DNA of 64,000 nt from Ilex aquifolium (GCA_951799425.1 OX637398.1:1-64000), one strand, 5' to 3'; shown: positions 48,301 through 59,690, counted from the stretch's first letter. The notes: a model not told the origin generated them from the letters alone. Made by a program: numbers and translations.

Positions 48301-51300
48301 CTAGCTTCCTTCACATTTCTTTTTACTTTCATTATTTCACATTGTTCATTCATGCTTTTCTTTTCCTGCCAACTTGACTTATGGACAATATTAACTTAGA
48401 ATTGTCTTTGTATGCATGGCTACATACACATGCAGCATTATCTCCTGAGCTGAAGACCACCTTGGATAAGGTTGTTACATCACAGAAAGTGGTTCTTTTC
48501 ATGAAGGGGACGAAGGAATTCCCGCAATGTGGTTTTTCAAACACTGTTGTGCAGATATTGAATTCCCTAAATGTACCTTTTGAAGCAATAAATATTCTGG
48601 AAAATGAAATATTGCGTCAGGGGCTGAAGGAATATTCCAACTGGCCAACCTTTCCTCAGCTATACGTTGGCGGGGAGTTCTTTGGTGGCTGTGACATTAC
48701 TATAGGTACGTATACTACATCGTGCATATGTTGGGATGCAAAAATAATTTTCCGCCATTTTCATTTAGGAAGTATATTGGTGACATCATTGCTATTATAT
48801 CAATCTAATTATTGGGATGTCCTGTTGTTTGTTAATTTTTCTAGTACCTTTCAAGCTGCTGGAGCCTCATTTACTACTTATTATTGCAAATGCAACAAAT
48901 TAGTATCAACTAGATGATTAGATCTTTTATTTGGTAGAAATTGATACTTTACAAACGATTTTACATTTTGTGCATGGTGTTCCTGAGTAGATGAAATTTT
49001 GAACTACAAATTATCAATGGTAGATGCTGCCTTTAATGCTTCATTTGATAGAAAGAATGCCGCCTAATGCCTTTTTAATTCTAAGCTAAGACTGTGTTTG
49101 ATAACCCAAATTCAGTACTTAAAATGAATGTATTCGGCATTTATTAATTAAACTTGTTTGATAACTAAAATTAAGATTTCTTAATATGTTAAGTGCTCCT
49201 TAAAAATAGGCTAAAATATTAAGTAAGAGATCCCTTACTTAATTTTGAAAGCTGAAAGCGTTCAAGAGGAGCATCTTTTATAATTTTTTTAATATGACAA
49301 TTTTATTTTGAAATGTTTCACAATCTTATTAAAACTTTAAAAGTGTTTTTTTCTCCAAAACCTTCACATATGTTGAGCTTGTTTTTACTTGTGGAGCAAA
49401 ACCAATTAGGGTTTTTGATTTTCCTCTAAAATTAGTGATCAGATCTGTTCCAATCTCAGTATCTTTCTCTTTCTTTTGTTTAGGTTAGTATTAGTATTGA
49501 AATCAATTAGTTATTTTTTTTTAAAACTTGCACGGCTTAATTAATGTTGGTTGTATTGAAAGTTCAAATTTTCAGTGATGTAAAGAGATAAAGAGATAAT
49601 GTCGACTGGCTGAATCAAATTATTTGAAATATGTATGTGAAATTTATAGATGGGATATTGATTGCATTAATTTGAGAATTTGTGATGCGTATAGAGTTTT
49701 AAAGGAAAACTGCGCAATGGCAAACAATTCTTCCAATGCAAGGCAATTAAACGCTTGATTTGTATCCTAGTTTTAATTTTTAAAATTTATGACAATTAAC
49801 AATTTTAAGTGATCAATTTAACTTGAATTAATTTTGATTATCATGTTTGTTAAATGTAGACTACAATATGATAATAATGATTATGATTTATATTATGAAT
49901 TACTTGTAGTGATTAATTGTTTTTTATTATCATGTTTGTTAAATGTAGACTACAATATGATAATAATGATTATGATTTATGTTATGAATTGCTTGTAGTG
50001 ATTAATTATTTTTTTTTCAACACTGTCTATCCCAGGTCAGGATAAAGGAGGAGGGTTGCATTAGGTAGCCGACAATTAGTGTAAAACTTTGTCGGATTCA
50101 CTATGATGAGTCCAAACAATGATATATCGAAATGAAGCCGGAGAGAGTATTTTAGAGTTTATAATGACATATGACCTTGTAGTGGCAAACACCTTGTTTA
50201 AAAAACGAGGAGAACATTTAATAACTTTTAAGAGCGGACCAAACAAAAGTCAAGTAGACTACTTCTTAAGTAGAAGAACGGACCGATTAACATGTAAAGA
50301 TTGTAAGGTTTTCCCGAGAGTAAACTTAACATCTCAACATAGGCTAACAATCCTAGATTTATATATTAAAGGGCAACATAGAGTAAGGAGAAATATTAGA
50401 AAAACAAGAACGAGATGGTGGAATCTAAAAGATGAGAAACTAGTACTATTTAGGAGTAGAATGCTTAAAGAGGCCTTATGAAACCTAGAGGATGAGACTA
50501 ACGTTATGTGGAGTAGGATGACGGAAGACATTAGGAAAATTTCGAGAGAGGTGTTTGGGGAGTCAAAGGGTAGAGGGCTTGTGGGAAAAGAAACTTGGTG
50601 GTGGAATGACGACGTACAAGAGGTAGTTAAAGTAAAAAAAGAATCCTTTAAGAGATGGCAAAATGATAGAAATAGAGAGAACTTCCAAAGATATAAATTA
50701 GCTAATAAGAAGATTAAAAAGATAGTTAAAAGCGCTAAGTTAAAAGCCTACGACGAGTTGTACCAAAAACTAGAAGGTAAAGAGGGAGAAAAAGACATCT
50801 ACAAACTAGCTAAAATTAGAGAAAGGAAAACAAGAGACTTTAACCAAGTTAAGTGCATCAAGGGCGAAGACTCAAAGGTTTGAATTAAAGATGAGGAAAT
50901 AAATGATCGGTGGAAAGACTATTTTGAGAAACTATTAAACAAAAATCACTTAGGAAACCTAGAAGAGATAGAAAATGGTAGGATCCATGAAACTTTATTT
51001 CGTAGAATAAAGAATTCGGAGGTAGAGTGTGCATTGAAGAAAATGAATTTAGGTAATACTTTAGGACCGGATGAGATTCCAATTAAGGTTTTGAAGTGCT
51101 TAGGGAATGAGGGAGTGTCGTGGTTAACGAAATTATTCAATAGAATTATTGCTACTAGGACAATGCCCGATGAATGGAGAAAGAGTATTTTAGTACTTAT
51201 CTATAAAAATAAAGGAGATATTTAAAATTGTAATAATTATAGAGGGATAAAATTGATAAATCATACAATGAAATTATGGGAAAGGGTCATTGAACGGCGC

Positions 51301-54300
51301 CTAAGAGTTGAGACTACAGGGTCGGAAAATCAGTTTGGGTTTATGCCGGGTAGATTAACTATGGAGGCTATATTTTTATTAAGGACACTCATAGAAAAGT
51401 ATAGAGAGAAGAAGATAATATGGAAGGTGCTTGAAAGAAAAGGAGTGACAAATAGGTATATTGAGGTGATAAAGGACATGTATGACGGGGTTATGACTAC
51501 AATTATGCCTTTCATGGGAGAAAGTAAAGAATTATTAATTACGGTGAGATTACACCAAGGATCGGCCCCAAGTCTATACCGCCTTAATTATGGATAAATT
51601 CACTAGGCACATTCGAGATGATGTTCCACGGTGTATGCTATTTGCAGATGATATTGTATTAGTAAATAAAACTCGAAGGGGGATTAACAATTAGTTAAAA
51701 ATTTGGAGAGAGACACTCGAGTCGAAAGGATTTAAAATAAGTAGGAGTAAGACTGAATATATACAATGTGATTTTAATAAAAAAAGAAGTAGACATAGTG
51801 AAAAAGTTAAGATTGAAAATCAAGAAATACCAACGAATAAATAATTTAGATATCTAGGATTGATCATTAAAAATGATGGAGAGATTGGAGATGATGTAAC
51901 ACATAGAATCAACGCCGGTTGGCTTAAGTAGAGGAAAGTTTCTGGCATATTATGTGATAGGAGGATACTAATAAAATTGAAAGGTAAGTTTTATCAAACA
52001 GCTATAAGGACAACAATGTTGTATGAGACAGAATGTTGAGCAAGTAGGAAACAATATAATGACAAAATGAGTGTAGCAGAAATGAGAATGTTAAGGTGGA
52101 TGTGTGGAAAAACTAGAAATGATAGAATAAGAAATGACCGTATTAAAGAAATGGTAGGAGTAGTTCCAATTGAAAATAAGTTCAGAGAAAATAGATTAAG
52201 ATAGTTTGGTCATGTTCAGTGGAGGCCGATAGAGGCACCGGTTCAAAAAAGTGAGATAATCTCTCTAAATGGTACTAGAAGTAGGGATAGACCTAAATTA
52301 ACATTGAACAAAATAATAAGAAAAGATATGAAAATATTTAACTTAAATAAGCGTATAGTGCATAATCGAAATGAATGGCGAAAACAAACTCATATAACCG
52401 ACCCCAACTGATTGGGACATAATGCTTAGTTTGGTTTGGTTTGGTTTGGTTTATATATTGTGTTTTTTTATTAAATAAACGCATATTTTATAAATATATT
52501 CAAAATAAAAAGTGGAAGGGTAAAAAATTGGGAATGAATTTTTTTTACAGACGTGAGTTCTATGTAGTTATCAAACAGTTTGGTTCAATTCAGAATTTAA
52601 ATTTCAGTGGGTACATATTAAAAATTCAGCATTCAGCACTTAAAATTCAATATTCTGTTTTTAATATTCAACTTTCAATTTTATCAAACAACACCTAAAT
52701 ATGAAATTCTTTGAACCCCAAATTGTCGTTGCTTTTAGGCATTCCATTCCAGCATGTTCTCCCTATTCCCTTCATAGAATACCCATTGTATGGGAACATG
52801 ACATCATTTGCTATACAAACTTTCTCATAAAAGTTGGCATTATATGAGCAAGAAAACAGAATAGGCTATTAAAATTTGGAGCATAGGGTAAGAAACACAC
52901 TGCTTCAGATTTGATTGCAGGTACAAAGGTATTAGAACGTATCAAAAAGAAGGAAAAAAAAAAAGAGCCACACATCACATGGATTAGGCAAGATGACCCA
53001 AGCACAATGTCAATTTCTCAAGAAATATGGAAATCTCTCAAGGAACATAGATTAGCCATTGTTTGATGAAGTCTAGGATTTGTCGATTTTAGGTTACTAT
53101 GTTGCTAGTATTATTTTATTTATGTGTGGTGGTGTTTTAGGAACTAATGGGTATTTGATTGTTTTATTGATGTTAAAAAAATAATTCTTTTTTTGCACAT
53201 CTCCTGTTGAGTGATTTGATATATTGGGCATTTTTACTTGGTGCTTAAAGATAAGAGTTTCAAATAGTTATATTGATATAATTAAAGATATGTACGAGGA
53301 TTTAGTGCTTTAGTAAGACTGACTGGATCGGATTGTAGTGAATTCTCAACCGCTATAGACCTATATAAGGGTTTTGAGTTCGCATCTTTTTGTCTTGATT
53401 ATGGATGAATTGGTTAGATACATTCAGAATAACTTCCCATTGTGTATACTGTTTGTTGATGATAAATAAAAAGCTTGGAGAGAAGTTTTAGGATAAAAAA
53501 ATTCCAAATTGGAGGAAATAAACTGAATATAGGGAATATAATTTTTAATGGTAAAAACCCAAACGGAGAGGTGGTAAAGATCAAATATCAAGATATATCA
53601 AATGGCAAAAATTTTCATAGGGAGGAGAGATTGGAAACAATAATAATAATAGAATAAACTAACGGGTCTTTAGTCCATTGGTACTCCTTACGTTGTGAAG
53701 GTTTTGCCTTCTTGAGGTCAATGATTCAAATTCCCCTCCCCAGTCCCCCCTCCCCAAAAAAAATAAATAATAATAATAATAATAGAATAATGCAAGATGG
53801 ACTAAATGGAGGAATGCAGTTGGTGTAGTATGTTATTTAGTTCTCTGAAGTGGAAAGGTAAGTTTTACAAAACAACCATTAGAGACCTATGTTGTATGGT
53901 GCAGAATATTAGGAATTAAGAAACAACACGATCAAAAACTAAGTGTGACACAGAAGTAAGTATATTAAGATGGATGTGTGGCATAACGATAAATGAGTAT
54001 ATTCATGAAACGGTAGAAGTATGAGCAATAGTAGATAAATGTAGAGGGAATTGACTTAGATGGTTTGGACATATATAAAAGAATATAATTGTACCAGTCA
54101 GGAAGTGTGATGTTCCTATCATTGACAACACGAGAGGTATAGATAAACCAAAATTAACTTTGAATGAGACAATAACAAAAGATATGGTAGCTTTCCGAAG
54201 AAAAACAAAAAGATACGGTAGCTTGTGATTTAACAAAAAACATGTCCCTTGATAGAGCACAATAGAATAATAGGATTAATAGAGTTGACCCCAAACAGAG

Positions 54301-56922
54301 GGACAAACCTTTGTTCAATTAAGTTTAGTTGAGGTTAAGCTGGAAATATTTACTTGACTTAAACAAGAAGTTAGGCCCCATTTCTTTTGGTCAAGTGGAA
54401 AGAATTATGGAAGTTTGGGAATTGTGTTTTGTCAATTTGTCGGTACCTTGTGTGGATAAAGGTTCACTTTTTCTGCTGCTCTTTTTATTTCTTGGCACGT
54501 GCGCTCACAAGTGGGAACTTGTACCTTTGGCAGGAAAAAAATTCGGGAGTATGATCTTGTATCGTTTGATCAATTTTGGGTTAATCTGAACCATTTTTCT
54601 GCTTTATAGGAAGCATATTTTCTAAAATTGTTTTTTGTTACATAGATTTTTTCTTTTCTTTTCTTCTCCTCAGCCTCTCTTTTATGTTTATGAGGGCAAG
54701 AATTCATAGGTCACACACACAAAGATCTGCATGTACCAAATTGGCAAAAGAATGGAAAGAAAGTGCTTTTGCACGTCATGTGCTCAATGCATACACATGT
54801 TGAAATATTCTTTCGGAAACAAGCTTAAAACCAATCCAAAGGATAATGCTTGGTGTTAGTTCAAGAATGGTAGAGGCAATAAGGGTAAGAGTTGGAACTT
54901 TCTTCTGCATATATTTGTGTTTGGAAATTCTGCTTTGATTTATTGCAATTGCACATTGTTTGTGCAAACTAATTTTAGATAAAACTGTGAAACAAAAACT
55001 TCTGCTGAACAGTGGAAAAGAGATATACCATCATTGGATCTAGAGTCAAGACTATTGCAGCCTCATTGTTAGGTTTCTACATGTGGACCGTCACAGGTGC
55101 TAATGCTTGTCATATGTCTGGAAAGATGTCCTGCAAAAACAAAGTTCACGTGTCAATGCATGCTACCTACCCGTCTAGACAACTAAAACGAAGACACTAA
55201 ATGAGACGAATCTTTTCCTGCAACAAGCCATTGAGGAATAACGTCTTAGATGCATGAAATATGTTCACCCATGCTTTTAGTTCTCTACTGGTTTTTATGG
55301 CGTTTGCTTGCTCTAATAATAGAAGGTTTGAGTGAGTTTTAGGATGGCCAGTCATGGTGGGTATACCCCCCCCCCCCCCCCCCCCCCCCCCAACCCCAAT
55401 AATGATTTTCTTCTTGATTGCTAAGATAGGTGTGTCTATTTATTCAGGCGTCTGGAATCTGGATTGGATCCCAATTCCAGAAGCACAAACATGATAGGGA
55501 CTGGGATCCAGCTCCTTCTAAAACACACTTTCCCTCAACTTGATTCAATAATACATCTTCCACCATGAATTCGAATGATATCTGCTATATATATGGGTCA
55601 GTCCCCTGGCAATGCAGGGTGGGTATCTTTCATTGAGGGGAATTAAATATAAATGTATTGGAATGGATCTAAATCCTAAGAATAGGATTGAATCTACATG
55701 TGCAATATGCAGTGTTGACTTCTTGTTGTGGATAAATACGTCATACTTGATTTTTTTTTGTCTGTCCTTTCTAGAAAACATCCAAAGAGTTATTGGTATT
55801 GACAATGTACACAGAATATAGGTCAGGGCTGTCACAATTAGTGATTAAATTTGACCTGCTCCCTTAGCAAGACAACTGGTGCTCAACCATTGGATGCTTG
55901 GCAACTAACATTGGGTTGCATATCTGTGCAAAGCATTGGCTTCTACTTGGTGATTACGTATCGTTCACTTCATATGGGTTCACAATGCATTGTTCCGATT
56001 CAGAATTGGCGCATATGACATCCATGAAGGACCGAGGCCAAATTAACCATGGAGTCCCTGATCTTTTAGAAATTTTCTGTTTCAATGCCACATAATACAG
56101 TGGAGCTACAGCTCTTTGGTTATACACAAAGGGCTCGTTTGGTTGCCGTATTAGAAATGGATAGATTAGATAAAATAATTCGGTCTAATACAATACAGAA
56201 AGACAAAAGACAAGACTAAATAGGGTATTAGAATAATATGTAATTTTATTTAGTGTTTGGTAATACACAACATAAATGTTGGATAGTAATTATTTAATTC
56301 AATCGGTTATTTGGTTAATGAATTATTTTATCGTATTAATGTTGAATTAACAAAAATACCCTCAAACAGTATTTGTTACATTGATGATAGTTTGATTTTA
56401 TCAGTTAGGGGGTTATAATGGTAAATGTGTCTAATAATACGTTTGAGTTGGATTATAATATCACATCTTTTGATGGTATTAAAATACTTCCATAATACAG
56501 GTCTAACGTATAAAAAATATACGATAAGTATACGATTAGTATATGTTTTTGAAATTAATACGGTATCAAATTTGTTTATCAATCAAAGTATTAGGTCTGA
56601 TTAAATAAAAAATAGTACAATACAATATTTAATCTTCTCATAATACGTCTACCAAACGAGCTCAAAGCATTTAGTTTTTTTTGTTGAACTTTTTTATCCT
56701 TGCCTAAATCATTTCAAAGAGAAAACCATGGATCCACAGTTTTCTAATGTAGTTCGTAGGACTCTTTTGTGGAAGTTTGCACATATTGTTGGTGATCATG
56801 TCAACTTGATGGATAGAAACTTTGGTTGTTAAGCAAGTCTTGATTGACAAACTCTTTCTGTTGCAGAGGCATACAAAAGTGGGGAGTTGCAGGAATTGCT
56901 AGAGAAGGAGATGTGCTCCTGA
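45346..56922 (+). CDS. GRXS14: Monothiol CGFS glutaredoxin, plastid type (GRXS14-like), 3 exons
   Basis: Exons 45346-45574, 48436-48705 and 56867-56922 join in frame (phases 1 and 1) to 184 residues. Residues 1-75 are Ser/Arg/Val-rich with few acidic residues, as in a chloroplast transit peptide. The glutaredoxin domain follows from about residue 78 (ALSPELKTTLDKVV) and carries VVLFMKGTKEFPQCGFSNTV with the CGFS active site, the WPTFPQLY cis-Pro region and GGCDI, the glutathione-binding end. It closes with EAYKSGELQELLEKEMCS. The match to Arabidopsis GRXS14/CXIP1 (173 residues), as remembered, is close. Family role: binds a 2Fe-2S cluster with glutathione and passes it to plastid targets, and protects against oxidation. 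A second in-frame ATG at 45358 (MAFQ) could be the true start. Introns of 2.9 and 8.2 kb are large for this family and full of repeats. A foldback element ends about 160 bases upstream. Confidence 0.93.
46465..46593 (+). mobile_element. Short non-autonomous Helitron-like element (second copy)
   Basis: It begins TCTATAATATAAAATATGAC after an A and ends TCTTCAGGCACGGGTTACC then CTAG followed by T. It shares its internal sequence with 4814-4985. It lies in intron 1 of the glutaredoxin gene, just before Copia fossils. Confidence 0.65.
46610..47065 (-). mobile_element. Copia retrotransposon fossil, RNase H end plus LTR
   Basis: Minus-strand fragment of a Copia (Ty1) element. 47059-46853 corresponds to the end of the pol region with the RNase H signature MHCDNQATIFI and the HTKHIEV motif. 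It is followed by an LTR-like stretch (about 46760-46610) with TATAAATAGAGAGTGTAG. It is broken and incomplete. It faces away from a sense fragment of the same family that starts next to it. Confidence 0.7.
47090..48263 (+). mobile_element. Copia retrotransposon fossil, 3' half with LTR
   Basis: Sense-strand 3' part of a Copia element. The late reverse-transcriptase part begins YADNIIINGDD and has LLRYFLGIEV. A connection region has YRRVVGKLIYLTITRPHI. RNase H follows with GRRSTSGYCTFIGGN, MHCDNQATIFIASN and HTKHIEVDCFFIRDF. Then comes a purine stretch and an LTR of about 196 bases (48068-48263; TGTTAAAG to GTTGACA, with TATAAATAAGAGAGTGTAGG). The element is broken in several places and lacks its 5' half. 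Same family as 46610-47065 and the solo LTR at 33492. Confidence 0.8.
49837..50014 (+). repeat. 89-base tandem duplication
   Basis: Two adjacent copies (49837-49925 and 49926-50014) share ATTATCATGTTTGTTAAATG through GTAGTGATTAATT with very few differences, suggesting a recent duplication just upstream of the RTE insertion. Confidence 0.9.
50024..52452 (+). mobile_element. RTE-type LINE, nearly full span but internally deleted
   Basis: After a 5' leader (CCAGGTCAGGATAAAGGAGG) the frame enters the C-terminal part of the endonuclease (GESILEFIMTYDLVVANTLF, HLITFKSGPNKSQVDYFLSR). It continues through a long linker to the RT: NTLGPDEIPIKVLKCLG, MPDEWRKSILVLIYKNKGDI, NYRGIKLI, MKLWERVIERRLR and ENQFGFMPGRLTMEAIF. 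The segment with motif A (FIDLEKAYDRV in relatives) is missing between EKYREKK and IIWKVLERKG. Then come LHQGSA, MLFADDIVLV (motif C), RYLGLII, EMRMLRWMCGKTRNDRIRND, FGHVQWRPIEAPV and DRPKLTLNKIIRKDM. A (TTTGG)n tail ends it. The N-terminal endonuclease is also deleted, and stops and a frameshift are present, so it cannot move by itself. Confidence 0.85.
53263..54330 (+). mobile_element. RTE-type LINE fragment with nested SINE
   Basis: Broken frames give YIDIIKDMYEDLV, LVMDELVRYIQNN then ILFVDD (a changed motif C), and, after the SINE, LRWMCGI-like words, LRWFGHI and KPKLTLNETITKDMV near the C-terminus. It is diverged from the copy at 50024-52452 and was interrupted at about 53657-53790. Confidence 0.65.
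53657..53790 (+). mobile_element. tRNA-derived SINE inserted in an RTE fragment
   Basis: TCTTTAGTCCATTGGTACTC fits an A box and GTCAATGATTCAAATTCCCC a B box. A C-rich segment and an AAATAAT-type tail (53758-53786) follow. This is the structure of a short plant SINE. RTE sequence continues on both sides. Confidence 0.5.
55366..55391. repeat. Homopolymer C run (26 bases)
   Basis: Twenty-six consecutive C on the + strand in intron 2 of the glutaredoxin gene. Exact length may be unreliable in assemblies. Confidence 0.95.
56131..56663. mobile_element. TIR element, GGGCTCGTTTGG ends
   Basis: Left end GGGCTCGTTTGGTTGCCGTA; right end reversed GAGCTCGTTTGGTAGACGTA. Flanks are ACACAAA and AAAGCAT, allowing at most a 3-base AAA duplication, which would suit a PIF/Harbinger-like MITE, but this is weak. 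It is AT-rich and non-coding, and ends 203 bases before the last glutaredoxin exon. Confidence 0.65.
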
Positions 56923-57294
56923 GAAATCTGAGTTTACCGTATTGAATTGAAATATATTGACTGGATATAGACTTTGTGTAATGTTACCTACCAGGAGACG
57001 ATGGGCATACCTGTTTGGCGTACCATCTCATGTTTTATCGAGTGTTGTACATTGTATTTGTTTATTTTTTATTTTATCATTACTGGATGATTACTAAAAA
57101 GAGTTCATTATTGGATGATTATTTAAAAAAGTGGTGAATGAGAGGCCCAAACAGATTATAAAATAGAGCAAACAGGGAGGAACAAAATAGGCCAATCATT
57201 GCATGTAGTAAGCATTGACCCGTAACTATATCAATGAACTCATCCAATTTTCTTCTTCAATACCTATAATTTTCAGAATAAGCCTCGTTCAGAA
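56923..57294 (+). other. Glutaredoxin 3' untranslated region and flank
   Basis: Sequence after the stop codon at 56920-56922. TTTGTTTATTTTTTATTTTATC around 57057 is a possible 3'-end region. No repeat up to the Helitron-like start at 57295. Confidence 0.5.
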
Positions 57295-57999
57295 TCTATA
57301 TAATAAAGTAGCTTACAATTCAAATTTCAAAAGATAAACAAAATGACTTTTGTTTTTCGCGGTTGAGATCGCTTTAAATTTTACTTTAAAGTTAATCTAA
57401 CGGCTAATATTAACACCCTAAATTTAATATGGTAAATAGGCTCTTAAGAGTGTGTTTGAAGTGACTTTTTAAAATTACTTCTATAAATTATTTCTCATAA
57501 ATACTTTTAAAAGAAAAAATAGTGTTTGAAACCGTCTCACCACTACCTCTACCACCCCCACCCCCACCCCCACCACCCCCACCCCCACCACCACTACCTC
57601 TACCAACACCACCGCCACCACTACCATTGTCGCCACCACCACCGCCGCCACCACCACCATTGTCGCCACCGTCACCACCACCATTGCCACCGTCGCCGCC
57701 ACCACCATTGTCACCGTCGCCGCCACCACCACCACCACTGTCACCACCACCACCCACCATCACCCACCACCATCACCGCCGCCATCACCGACACCACAGT
57801 CATTGCCACCCACCACAACCATCACCGTCTCTTACCACCACCACTGGCGCCCACCACCTCTCACCCCCATTACAAATCGATGCTTAAATTCTTTTATCTC
57901 TTTTCTATGTTTGTGATTTGATTTTAGATATGAATACAAATATGTTTATTGTTTATTATTTTTTATTACACTGTGTCTTCAGGCACAGGCAATAACTAG
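57295..57999 (+). mobile_element. Helitron-like element carrying a (CCA)n expansion
   Basis: The 5' end TCTATATAATAAAGTAGC follows an A. The 3' end has the hairpin CTGTGTCTTCAGGCACAG, then CTAG at 57996-57999 followed by T. The ends match the style of the two shorter copies, while the middle is different and includes 57540-57870, a CCA/CCG tract. It lies about 370 bases beyond the glutaredoxin stop codon. Confidence 0.55.
57540..57870. repeat. (CCA/CCG)n trinucleotide tract
   Basis: Over 300 bases of CCACCA with CCG, CCCA and TCA variants. It yields long Pro-, His- or Gly-rich open frames on both strands that are artefacts of the repeat. Confidence 0.9.
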
Positions 58000-58149
58000 T
58001 ACACTAATATTTCATATCTAATAAAACTCATAATTACTAGTAAATTTCTTATCCATTCCAATTCTATTTCACAATATAGCAATCTAATATGTGATTTCAT
58101 ACTTCCAATCATAATGTTTGGACACAGATACTGTTTATTCTCATATCTT

Positions 58150-59067
58150 GCAAATTGGTCATATTTGGTTTGTGTCTCAAAAAATAGTATTTGAAAATAA
58201 TATTTGAAAAAAGTTTTAAAAAAATATCTTTGAAAACAGTAAAACCTGTTTTGATAGTTTAAATATATGTTTAGACAATAATTCAAAAATTAATGAAAAA
58301 ATATGTGAAAATTATTTTTAGATGGACAATTTCATAAAAAAAATTCAATATCAATTTATATATAAAATCAATCAACCATACAACAATAAATTTTTTTGAA
58401 CCAAAAAATCTTAGATCAATAACGACACGAATAACATAATCAATATCAATGACAGATTCAATATCAATATTCGAAAAATATATATATATAACCAATTTTG
58501 ATTTTTTATCTGCTTCAATCGATAATCAAACACAGATCTGATTTTTTTTTTTTTTTGATCTGATCTGATCTGAACAAAAAAATCATATCAGATAAAAAAA
58601 AAAAATCAGCTATGTGTTTTCGCCGATTGAACCAGATCTAAACCAATCGTCGCAGAGCTCGTAGTAGATCTAGTCGTCGGAGAGCTCCAGTGTGTGTGTG
58701 TGCTTTGCCGGAGAAGATGCAGTCGCCGAAGAAGGCATTAAAGTCTGTGGAGAGAGAGAGACGGGGACACTGATGAGAGTCTGGCAGAGACAAAGACAAA
58801 AGAAAAAAAAAGGCTTTTATAGTATAACTTGTTTTGCTTCTAAGGGGACTCGAAGGGCATACCTCATTAAAGAGTTTGTTGTTCTCTATGTTTTTCATTT
58901 TTTGCTTCTTTTTGTCTCCAAAACACCCAAAACAAATTGAACTTGTTTCCTATTTTTTGTTTTTTACATCCCTCTTTTTCCAAAAACTGGAGAACAAAAA
59001 TTTAAACTAAACAGGTTTTCAGATTTTAGAACAAAAAACAGTTTTCAAGAATCAAACCAACACAGGC
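58150..59067. mobile_element. TIR element A of a side-by-side pair
   Basis: The left border has TTTGGTTTGTGTCTCAAAAA and the right border, reversed, GTTGGTTTGATTCTTGAAAA. The interior contains TTAAAGAGTTTGTTGTTCTC and a (GA)n/(TG)n zone. It shares its border style and the interior CCTCATTAAAGAG with the next element, so they are one family. Ends are approximate. Confidence 0.5.
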
Positions 59068-59068
59068 G

Positions 59069-59690
59069 TGTTTGGATTGCATCTCAAAAAACAGCATCCG
59101 AAAATAGTTTTTGAGAAGAGTTTTAAAAAAGTGTTTTTGAAAAATTTTAGATTGCAAAACTTGTTTGGTTATATGTTTTTGAAAATAGTTTTAAAGAACA
59201 AAAAATTGTAAAACATGTTTGAATAATAATCCACAAACCCCCAATTCTCATCTCTCTCTTTTTTTCCCCTCTCTCTCCACAAGACATACACACAAATACA
59301 GTAAAAGCACACACTCACACACAGACAACCCACATATATATACACACAGATCTATATATATACAAATTTGTACATATGTCTATATATATATTTGTTGAGT
59401 GAGAGCAGACGAGAGAGAGAGAGAAGACGAAAGAAAAAAGGGGGGCTTTTACTGTTAACAAAGTTCGCAGTGTGGACCTCATTAAAGAGCAGTGGTTGTT
59501 TCCCTTGTTTCTATTTTGGCTTGAAAATTTAGAGAACATCATTTAGGTATTCTCTAATTTTTGTTCTCAATTCCCACTTTTATTGAAAAATTTATTTTTG
59601 AAAATTTCTAACCAAACAATATCCCTATAGTTTTACTATTCTGGAGAACATAAAACTGTTTTTGAAACACAATCCAACCTTCTTGATCTT
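59069..59690. mobile_element. TIR element B of a side-by-side pair
   Basis: The left border GTGTTTGGATTGCATCTCAA and the right border, reversed, AGGTTGGATTGTGTTTCAAA match well, and the match runs on to AAACAG. The interior has CCTCATTAAAGAGCAGTGG like element A and a TA/CA microsatellite zone (59280-59400). No target duplication resolved. Mutator-like or hAT-like are both possible. Confidence 0.55.

Larger units (their letters stand above)
45575..48435 (+). other. Intron 1 of the glutaredoxin gene (2.9 kb)
   Basis: GT-AG intron. It contains a Helitron-like element and two opposite-facing Copia fossils. 45580-46440 is unassigned. Confidence 0.75.
49088..52697. mobile_element. Possible TIR element hosting an RTE LINE
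   Basis: The left border GACTGTGTTTGATAACCC and the right border, reversed, TAGGTGTTGTTTGATAAAAT are similar. Nearby AATTCAGTACTTAAAATGAA on the left parallels ATTCAGCACTTAAAATTC on the right side in inverse order. The LINE at 50024-52452 sits inside. No target duplication was found, so the element is tentative. Confidence 0.4.
48706..56866 (+). other. Intron 2 of the glutaredoxin gene (8.2 kb)
   Basis: GT-AG intron, very long for a GRXS14-type gene. It contains a TIR element hosting an RTE LINE, a second RTE fragment with a SINE inside, a 26-base C run and a TIR element near the 3' end. 54340-55360 and 55400-56130 are unassigned. Confidence 0.8.

Noticed and set aside
57481-57921. Long Pro-, His-, Gly- or Val-rich open frames on both strands
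   Set aside because: They all come from the (CCA/CCG)n tract; no start context, splice pattern or family supports a gene.
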